11,291 nt of DNA from CAZCZY01 sp964503525 (GTDB taxonomy: Bacteria > Patescibacteriota > JAUYIX01): positions 1 through 11,291 of the forward strand of contig CAZCZY010000090.1 of NCBI GenBank assembly GCA_964503525.1. Reading direction: 5' to 3'. The translations under genes were made by a program, and so were the position numbers. Below are positions 6,683-11,291 of this stretch, in pieces; the stretch's first letter is position 1; each line of letters begins with the position of its first letter. The notes under the pieces were generated by a model. That model worked only from the letters and a program-made list of their open reading frames with translations, did no database searches and was not told where the DNA came from.

Positions 6683-6898
6683 TTAGAGAATCCAGCACGG
6701 GCAGGGACTTTTTGCGTGACAGCACGAACACTTTTGGAGCGCCCGTTTTGTTCCAAGACAGTGTTCGCACTTGCGCCAGCGACGCTTGCCACTTTTTTCG
6801 GTGAGGGTAACCCCTATGCCGTTACAGTCACGGCAGGCTACCTCCTCTGTTCCACGACCTCGACAAGGTTTGCATTGCGATCGAATCTCTCGCGGCAT
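6683..6898 (-). CDS. Stand-alone DnaJ-type zinc finger protein
   Basis: A 71-residue Cys-rich protein with the repeat pattern of the DnaJ central zinc finger but no J domain or substrate-binding domain. The half-sites are C9-x2-C12-RGRG, C22-x2-C25-NGIG, C44-x2-C47-LG and C57-x-C59-C60. They could bind two zinc ions in the crossed DnaJ fashion (1 with 4, 2 with 3). A last pair, C66-P-C68, is near the end, and a basic linker KSGKRRWRK (35-43) may contact nucleic acid. The middle part resembles the anti-TRAP type CxxCxGxG fold, so a protein- or RNA-binding regulatory role is possible. AAAGGAGG lies 6 nt before ATG 6898. A terminator follows the stop, and a long structured leader with its own strong promoter precedes it. 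Partner and substrate are unknown. Confidence 0.82.
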   Translation of the reverse strand: MPREIRSQCKPCRGRGTEEVACRDCNGIGVTLTEKSGKRRWRKCEHCLGTKRALQKCSCCHAKSPCPCWIL

Positions 6899-6912
6899 GG
6901 CTACCTCCTTTC

Positions 6913-7147
6913 AAAAAAGTCCTTCCCAAAGTCCTGCCGTTGAGCGTCCTAGAACAACAGTTCTAGGTCATTAACCGTTGGAGGTAAAGGAGGAAACCCG
7001 CCAACATGACTCAACAACAGGACCCTAGGAAGGACCCGCTATCACCTTATGCGCTTATACTGCCCTTTTGCGCCTCACTTTTTAATATACTCCTTGGTCG
7101 GTGTTCGTTTCGTAAAACTTTCCAAATCCTCCCTTACTTGGTCGAAC
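6913..7147 (-). ncRNA. Structured leader or small RNA upstream of the zinc finger gene
   Basis: Transcription from the promoter at 7153-7181 should start near 7147, about 250 nt before the coding start. The RNA can form a 29-bp stem, 7009-7037 with 6917-6945. Of its pairs, 22 are Watson-Crick (21 in the stretch 6919-6944, counting A7026-U6928) or very nearly so, and the rest are G-U; all the G-U positions would be C-A or A-C on the opposite strand. Inside are a hairpin of 5 + 2 bp (6977-7005) with the 13-nt loop GUUUCCUCCUUUA, and an 8-bp hairpin (6948-6967) with loop UGUU. A further 5' pairing joins 7143-7149 with 7101-7107. The main stem is followed by UUUUUU (6913-6918), then the ribosome binding site. 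It may be a cis leader, an attenuator or a free RNA. I recognise no known family. Confidence 0.5.
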
Positions 7148-7152
7148 ACAAA

Positions 7153-7181
7153 ATAATAGCAAATACGGAGGATAGTGTCAA
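7153..7181 (-). promoter_or_regulatory. Near-consensus promoter for the structured RNA and zinc finger gene
   Basis: TTGACA (7176-7181) and TATTAT (7153-7158) lie 17 nt apart on the leftward strand, with TGC just before the -10 (extended -10). This is the best promoter match in the window. It faces away from the rightward promoter at 7238-7266. Confidence 0.8.
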
Positions 7182-7237
7182 TCTAGAATCGCTCAGAACA
7201 CGGTTTTGGCCCGATTGGTGAGCTTCTATGGCCACCC

Positions 7238-7266
7238 TTGACTTTTCCACAGGCTTGTGCTAATTT
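7238..7266 (+). promoter_or_regulatory. Promoter of the secreted acidic-tail protein gene
   Basis: TTGACT (7238-7243) and TAATTT (7261-7266) are 17 nt apart, with TGC before the -10. The expected transcript start is near 7273, leaving a leader of about 108 nt before ATG 7381. Its -35 is 56 bp from that of the leftward promoter, so one regulator could touch both. Confidence 0.65.
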
Positions 7267-7312
7267 ACTCCTCTTCTGGAGGCAAGGTGTGGGTTAAGCC
7301 GCGCCAGCCCCA

Positions 7313-7365
7313 CGAAGAAAGTTCTTCGACAACCTCCCAACAACCTCCTAGGCCACGAAGGCCTA
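7313..7365 (+). other. Two perfect inverted repeats in the 5' leader of the secreted protein gene
   Basis: A 7-bp inverted repeat CGAAGAA-AG-TTCTTCG (7313-7328) and a 6-bp one TAGGCC-ACGAA-GGCCTA (7349-7365) lie between the transcript start and the ribosome binding site. The first, with a 2-nt centre, looks more like a DNA operator or a palindrome than an RNA hairpin; the second makes a good RNA stem just upstream of AAAGG (7369-7373). Function is unknown. Confidence 0.4.
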
Positions 7366-7380
7366 AAGAAAGGCAACGAA

Positions 7381-8079
7381 ATGAAGTCACACATGAACCT
7401 GATCGTCGTGTTCGCCGTCTCCATCGCCTTCGTGATCCCCTCCACCGCCTTCGCCGGCGACAAGGACAAGGGCCACAAGAACTGGGCCGAGAAGCGCGTC
7501 GACCGACATCAGGACAATGCCAAGAGCATTGGCCGGTCTGTCGGACGCATCCTCCGCAACACGAACATCTCGTTCACCTACGTACGGACGAGCGGTTCGA
7601 GCGGATGCTTCGTGCCGGGGCAGTACCAGGTGCCCTCCAACAGTGACTGGGAACCGTACTACTACGGTCAAGACGGGATGTTGTTGAACATACAGTCTGG
7701 GCGGAACCGCTATGGTAGCTCGTACAACGCTCCCCAAGGAGTGCCGCAGTACGCAGCTACGTACTACTGGAACCAGCCGGGCAAGGGATGGGTCCCCATG
7801 GATCCAGGGATGCGCCGATGGCACGAGAGCCAGGCCATTCGCGAGGCGCGCATTGGAAGGGCCTACGTCTTCCAAGGGCAGCAAATCCTCCCGCCGGGCT
7901 ACATGATCCAGCCCGGCTACCAGCAAGGTTACCCTGGCAACGGTGGCATCAATTTCATCATCGTCAAGGCCGATAACGACCGCGACGATGACGAGGACTA
8001 CGAGGATGAGGAGGACGACGATCGTCCATCCCGTCGCTCGTCCGAAGACAGCAAGCCCCGCACACGCCGGGCTCGCTAA
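7381..8079 (+). CDS. Secreted protein with Tyr/Gly/Pro-rich body and acidic C-terminal tail
   Basis: I do not recognise this 232-residue protein. It begins with a clear signal peptide: a hydrophobic core LIVVFAVSIAFVIP (7-20) and the cleavage motif AFA before G26, for signal peptidase I. After a charged stretch (DKDKGHKNWAEKRVDRH) comes a Tyr-, Gly- and Pro-rich body (about 60-190) with one Cys (C76), PYYYGQ, YNAPQGVPQY and PPGYMIQPGYQQGYPG. This ends in a short hydrophobic strand INFIIVKA. The tail at 198-214 is almost all Asp/Glu and is followed by a basic end KPRTRRAR. Such tails often bind Ca2+ or basic partners, which is inference here. Codons favour GCC, AAG, GAC and CTC more than the neighbours do, so transfer or strong expression is possible. 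It has its own promoter and terminator, with a weak AAAGG site 7 nt before the ATG. Confidence 0.8.
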   Translation: MKSHMNLIVVFAVSIAFVIPSTAFAGDKDKGHKNWAEKRVDRHQDNAKSIGRSVGRILRNTNISFTYVRTSGSSGCFVPGQYQVPSNSDWEPYYYGQDGMLLNIQSGRNRYGSSYNAPQGVPQYAATYYWNQPGKGWVPMDPGMRRWHESQAIREARIGRAYVFQGQQILPPGYMIQPGYQQGYPGNGGINFIIVKADNDRDDDEDYEDEEDDDRPSRRSSEDSKPRTRRAR

Positions 8080-8116
8080 GCTCACACACGAGTCGACCAT
8101 CGCGCCGACTCACAAC

Positions 8117-8149
8117 AACCCCGAGTACATCTGTACCCGGGGTTTTCAT
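8117..8149 (+). terminator. Intrinsic terminator after the secreted protein gene
   Basis: AACCCCGaGTAC (8117-8128) pairs with GTACcCGGGGTT (8133-8144) around the loop ATCT, with one mismatch, and is followed by a T-rich run beginning TTTTCATTT. It lies 38 nt after the stop at 8079. Confidence 0.85.
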
Positions 8150-8162
8150 TTATCGACTACGA

Positions 8163-8191
8163 TTGACATTGAGCCGTTTTTTTGCAATACT
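8163..8191 (+). promoter_or_regulatory. Promoter of the two-helix membrane protein gene
   Basis: TTGACA (8163-8168) and AATACT (8186-8191) are 17 nt apart, with TGC before the -10. Expected start near 8198. The short leader opens with a hairpin (8197-8216: GCTT and GCC pairing GGC and AAGC around TTCT, one T-T mismatch) before the ribosome binding site. Confidence 0.65.
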
Positions 8192-8240
8192 TTTTTGCTT
8201 TGCCTTCTGGCTAAGCAGTTCTTTCTCGAGGAGGTAGCCG

Positions 8241-8591
8241 ATGATCTGGTCGTACATTCGCAAACACCAACTTCACGACAACTTCGTACTCGTGGCGATC
8301 GGACTTGCTACGGGTTGCTATCTGCTCTGGCTTCCGCTCGAGCACTGGACGACCGGTGAGTCCGTCGTTTTCACCGCAGAAGCCGTCATGCGAGATCCAA
8401 GCTTGACGCAGGGATTCACTCGCTTCACCGAAGAAGTGGCTATGGTCATGGCAACTCTGTGCGGCCTGGCCTACATTGGATCGAGCCTCTGGGGTTTCCT
8501 GTGGACCGTCAACGAAGCAGGTGCTTATCGCGGTCGAGATCAGCTACTGCTCGATCCTTGCTACGTCATCACTCGAAAGGCCAACTGCTAG
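8241..8591 (+). CDS. Two-helix membrane protein of unknown function
   Basis: A 116-residue protein that I cannot place in a family. Two hydrophobic helices are clear: about 14-33 (NFVLVAIGLATGCYLLWLPL) and about 66-89 (ending GSSLWGFLWTV). They are joined by a 30-residue polar loop with TTGES, RDPS and RFTEE, and followed by a charged tail YRGRDQLLLDPCYVITRK with C107 and C116. The basic N-terminus IRKH suggests that both ends face the cytoplasm. GAGGAGG sits 6 nt before ATG 8241, and the site shares GGAGGTAGCC with that of the zinc finger gene. It has its own promoter and a very strong terminator, so it is a single-gene unit. Its place beside a secreted-protein gene hints at an envelope role, but nothing more can be said. 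Confidence 0.78.
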   Translation: MIWSYIRKHQLHDNFVLVAIGLATGCYLLWLPLEHWTTGESVVFTAEAVMRDPSLTQGFTRFTEEVAMVMATLCGLAYIGSSLWGFLWTVNEAGAYRGRDQLLLDPCYVITRKANC

Positions 8592-8601
8592 TCTTTAAAC
8601 C

Positions 8602-8633
8602 ACCGCCGAACGATCTCGTTCGGCGGTTTTCCT
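8602..8633 (+). terminator. Strong intrinsic terminator after the membrane protein gene
   Basis: A perfect inverted repeat of 12 bp, 8602-8613 with 8616-8627 (ACCGCCGAACGA and its complement; the innermost pairs open to make the loop), followed by TTTTCCTTT. It lies 10 nt after the stop. Confidence 0.9.
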
Positions 8634-8683
8634 TTGTGTAACTTTTCCCGTGAGCTTAAAGGGGCGGCCAGAAATTTGCGCGA

Positions 8684-8716
8684 GCGAGTTGTTTGGAGCG
8701 AAGCGACACAACTCGC
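8684..8716. repeat. Intergenic inverted repeat rich in GCGAGCGAAGCG-like strings
   Basis: GCGAGTTGT (8684-8692) and ACAACTCGC (8708-8716) form a perfect 9-bp stem around a 15-nt loop, TTGGAGCGAAGCGAC. Flanks on both sides repeat CGAGCGA. It has no T-run, so it is not a typical terminator. It looks like a REP-type dispersed intergenic palindrome, which other copies in the genome would confirm. Confidence 0.5.
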
Positions 8717-8738
8717 GAGCGAAGATGTTCGGGCAAAG

Positions 8739-8774
8739 TTGACAGTTGGCTTAAAAAGATGTACGGTTTGTACT
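8739..8774 (+). promoter_or_regulatory. Probable promoter region of mfd (two overlapping options)
   Basis: TTGACA (8739-8744) pairs with TACGGT (8762-8767) at 17 nt. A second pair, TTGGCT (8746-8751) with TGTACT (8769-8774), also has 17 nt spacing and ends 8 nt before ATG 8783. The first would give a leader of about 9 nt, the second a leaderless message. No Shine-Dalgarno site is seen before mfd. Confidence 0.5.
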
Positions 8775-8782
8775 AGATAACG

Positions 8783-11291
8783 ATGGAGCCTGGAAAAACA
8801 CCGGTTTTAGAGGCTCTGGTTGCTTCACTCAAAACTAATAAAAAGCGCCAAACCAAGCCCATCCGGCTTGAACTTAGTGGCGTGACGGAAGCCGCCAGAT
8901 CCTATGTCCTAGCTGGGGCGCGCAATTTACTTGCGGGTCCGGTTTTAGTCGTGACGCCAGATAATGAACACGCGCAAATCTGGGCGAACGAATTACGCTT
9001 TTGGTTGCGACACCTTGCCGCAGAGTCGACCAGCACGTCTAAGGCGCAGCCAGCGGTAACCGTGTACGAAGAACTCCCAGAGTCAGAGCAACTTTCTCAA
9101 ATTCCAAGTTTGCGACGTTTTAAAAATCTGGGTGTGCTGCACCAGCTCACACAGGACCAACCAGGCATTTTTGTTGTGCCGGTCAGAGCATTGACCGAGC
9201 GTTTGCCGCAAACTGAGCGCTTCAAGGAAATGACACTGAGCGTACGCGTGGGCGACGCAATGAGTTTGTCAAAACTCGTTCACCAACTCGAAGAACTCGG
9301 GTTTGAGCCCGAGTCGGCAGCCCTATCGCCCGGTACGTTTGCTCGTCGCGGAGAACTCGTCGAATTTTTTTCTCCACATGATGAGCAACCTGTTCGCATA
9401 GAATTTTTTGGTTCGAGCGTAGAAAAAATTACACATTTTAATATTGCAACAAAAAAAGCCACGGCGACTATAAAAACTGCGCATGCCATTCCACTCAAGA
9501 TGGTAATCAGCACCGGACGACTCATTAAATATATTGGCGAACCAAAATTGTGGACCGTTGTCCTAGATGATCCGGATGATCTAAAAACGTCGGTCGATCC
9601 GCTCGGTCAAAAAAACGAGGCCGAGTGGGAGTTGCTCAATCTGGCAACCAAGGCCGCGCATCGTGTCAGCTTCCATGCGTTTTTAGAAGAAACGACGGAA
9701 GACACGCACCTTTTAAGTTTCTCGGTACCGCCGCTCTTCCGTGGACACTTCCCAAGTTTACAAGAGGAAGTAAAAAATTACGTTAAGAAAAAATATTCCG
9801 TAGTGCTATTGAGTTCTGATCCAGAAAAAATCTCCAACGCCATTGGTTCACATGCAAAATCCGTCATCGTTGAAGAAGTGACTGGGGTTTTGCGGGAGAA
9901 TTTAGCAGGCTTTAGAGACGTCGATGGAAAATTATTAGTCTTGACCGACCGAGAAATATATGGACCTGAGGCAGTACAACCTCCCAAGGTACATAAGGTC
10001 AAGCGTTTTGATCAGGCCTTTGTGGGTGATCTTGAGGCTGGCCATTACGTCGTACATCTTGACCACGGTATTGGCCGCTTTTTGGGAATGGTTCGTAACT
10101 TATTACAAGGAGTAGAAAAAGAATATTTTGTTTTGCAATACTCAGAAGGCGATCGCCTGTATGTTCCCGTCGAAGCGGCTGAGAAATTGTCGCGCTATAT
10201 CGGCGCGGCCAATCCGACGATCCACCGCCTCTCAGAAATTTCTTGGATACAGATCCGAGCACAACTCAAAGAGTCGACCGAAAAATTGGCCAAAGAATTG
10301 ATCCGCCTGTACGCCGAGCGGCAAGTGCACGCGGGCATTCAGTTTAAGCCTGAGACGTCGATGGAGGCTGACTTTGCCAAGACTTTTCCGTACGAAGAAA
10401 CACCCGATCAGTTGCGTGCGATACGAGAAATTCGGCTGGACTTGCAGCGTCCGCAGGCCATGGATCGCTTATTGGTTGGTGACGTAGGCTTTGGTAAAAC
10501 AGAGGTAGCGTTACGAACCGCCGTAGCCTGTGCTGCTAATGGCATGCAATGCGCTATTTTGGCGCCGACTACGATTTTGGCTGATCAACATTTTAAAAAC
10601 TTTACAAAACGCTTAGCAGATTTTCCGTTTACGGTTGATGTGCTATCTAGATTTCGTTCGGCCAAGGAGCAAAAACAAACAATCGCAAAACTACGCGCTG
10701 GCACGGTTGACATCGTTATCGGCACGCATCGACTAATCTCAAAGGATATTACCTTCAAAAATATTGGGCTGATAATTATTGATGAAGAGCAGCGCTTTGG
10801 CGTCGAGCACAAGGAGCGTCTTAAAAAGTTTCGCTCAAATGTGCATGTGCTGTCATTGTCTGCCACGCCCATACCACGCACGCTGCAATTTTCTTTATCC
10901 GGCATTCGAGACATTTCAACGATTGAGACTCCCCCACCCGGGCGTTTTCCGATCGAAACAAAAGTTGCCGTGTACGACGAACGCGAAATCAAGTCGGCTA
11001 TTGAGCATGAGATCAAGCGCGGCGGTCAAGTCTATGTTTTGCACAATCGCATCGAAACCATCCATGGATTTGCGCAGAAAATTGCGAGCTTGGTTCCAAA
11101 AGCACGCGTTCGCGTTGGACATGGTCAGCTGCCCGAGACCGAACTTGCAAACGTCATGGATGATTTTTATCAGAAAAAATACGACGTGCTCGTAGCGTCC
11201 ACGATTATCGAAAATGGACTCGATATTCCGTCGGTTAACACGATCATCGTTGATCAGTCTACAAATTTTGGCTTGGCACAGCTGTATCAGT
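8783..11291 (+). CDS. mfd: Transcription-repair coupling factor Mfd (3' end cut by window)
   Basis: Mfd pushes RNA polymerase off DNA lesions and recruits UvrA. The frame is open from ATG 8783 to the window end (836 residues) without a stop. An N-terminal UvrB-like module lies at about 1-300, with LGFEPESAALSPGTFARRGELVEFF as its usual core. The CarD-like polymerase-interaction domain is at about 412-480 (FVGDLEAGHYVVHLDHGIGRFLG). The helicase motor shows Walker A GDVGFGKTEVA with K572, the DEEQ box at 667-670, SATPIPRTL, and ENGLDIPSV (810-818) running to NFGLAQLYQ at the edge. RecG-like motif VI and the C-terminal domain lie beyond the window. It follows a terminator and an intergenic palindrome, so it is transcribed separately from the accessory block. 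Confidence 0.96.
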   Translation, partial: MEPGKTPVLEALVASLKTNKKRQTKPIRLELSGVTEAARSYVLAGARNLLAGPVLVVTPDNEHAQIWANELRFWLRHLAAESTSTSKAQPAVTVYEELPESEQLSQIPSLRRFKNLGVLHQLTQDQPGIFVVPVRALTERLPQTERFKEMTLSVRVGDAMSLSKLVHQLEELGFEPESAALSPGTFARRGELVEFFSPHDEQPVRIEFFGSSVEKITHFNIATKKATATIKTAHAIPLKMVISTGRLIKYIGEPKLWTVVLDDPDDLKTSVDPLGQKNEAEWELLNLATKAAHRVSFHAFLEETTEDTHLLSFSVPPLFRGHFPSLQEEVKNYVKKKYSVVLLSSDPEKISNAIGSHAKSVIVEEVTGVLRENLAGFRDVDGKLLVLTDREIYGPEAVQPPKVHKVKRFDQAFVGDLEAGHYVVHLDHGIGRFLGMVRNLLQGVEKEYFVLQYSEGDRLYVPVEAAEKLSRYIGAANPTIHRLSEISWIQIRAQLKESTEKLAKELIRLYAERQVHAGIQFKPETSMEADFAKTFPYEETPDQLRAIREIRLDLQRPQAMDRLLVGDVGFGKTEVALRTAVACAANGMQCAILAPTTILADQHFKNFTKRLADFPFTVDVLSRFRSAKEQKQTIAKLRAGTVDIVIGTHRLISKDITFKNIGLIIIDEEQRFGVEHKERLKKFRSNVHVLSLSATPIPRTLQFSLSGIRDISTIETPPPGRFPIETKVAVYDEREIKSAIEHEIKRGGQVYVLHNRIETIHGFAQKIASLVPKARVRVGHGQLPETELANVMDDFYQKKYDVLVASTIIENGLDIPSVNTIIVDQSTNFGLAQLYQ

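Noticed and set aside
6917..7037. Reading the 29-nt inverted arms as terminal repeats of a MITE or insertion sequence.
   Set aside because: No target-site duplication is visible at the edges, and all mismatches are G-U on one strand only, which fits RNA folding better than a DNA transposon end. A genome-wide copy count could reopen this.
7006..7221. A rightward 71-residue frame (MTQQQDPRKDPL...) with AAAGGAGG 12 nt upstream.
   Set aside because: The near-consensus leftward promoter lies inside its 3' end, its start falls in the RNA stem whose G-U pattern belongs to the leftward strand, the ribosome-site spacing is long, and the product resembles nothing. AAAGGAGG there is better read as the complement of the anti-Shine-Dalgarno loop.
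7387..8100. A long leftward frame (237 residues) opposite the secreted protein gene.
   Set aside because: It is the antisense of a GC-rich coding frame that has a signal peptide, promoter and terminator; its hydrophobic Val/Leu runs are the complement of the Asp/Glu codons of the acidic tail.
1..11291. CRISPR arrays, tRNA or rRNA genes, integrase or transposase genes.
   Set aside because: I saw no regularly spaced direct repeats, no cloverleaf with a GGTTCGA-type arm, no rRNA signature and no recombinase frame in the window.

Overview
The window looks like a bacterial chromosome segment, most probably from a Candidate Phyla Radiation (Patescibacteria) lineage. That is an inference from small, tightly packed core genes, the order dgkA-ybeY-yqeY-rpsU, a Clostridia-type histidyl-tRNA synthetase with a Cys-rich insert, and several promoters placed almost on top of start codons. 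The lineage cannot be named from sequence alone.

Layout. Positions 1-4386 are read leftward: lepB, hisS, a HIT-domain hydrolase, a small previously untracked membrane peptide with a possible leader peptide, rpsU, yqeY, ybeY and dgkA (cut by the window edge). These cover protein export, tRNA charging, ribosome assembly and lipid-carrier recycling. From 4471 the direction flips: lytR (LCP family) and pth are read rightward from a promoter divergent to lepB. At the right edge mfd (transcription-repair coupling factor) is read rightward and is cut at its 3' end.

Between pth and mfd (about 6600-8640) lies a self-contained accessory block. A stand-alone DnaJ-type zinc finger protein is read leftward from a near-consensus promoter about 250 nt upstream of its start. 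A secreted protein with an acidic tail and a two-helix membrane protein are each read rightward with their own promoter and strong terminator. The first two genes are fired by back-to-back divergent promoters about 55 bp apart.

The most striking item is the leader of the zinc finger gene. The leftward transcript can form a 29-bp stem (6917-6945 with 7009-7037) that encloses two hairpins. Every non-Watson-Crick position in that stem is a G-U wobble on the leftward strand but would be C-A or A-C on the other strand, so the structure belongs to that RNA. One enclosed hairpin displays CCUCCUUU, the same string as the anti-Shine-Dalgarno tail of 16S rRNA and the exact complement of the gene's own ribosome binding site. 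The stem is followed at once by six U and then that binding site. This is either a structured cis-regulatory leader or a small RNA of about 235 nt.

Other points: the HisRS lacks the catalytic Arg of its LVRGLDYY motif, and rpsU, lepB, lytR and possibly mfd appear to be transcribed as leaderless or nearly leaderless messages, while the small and accessory genes carry strong Shine-Dalgarno sites.
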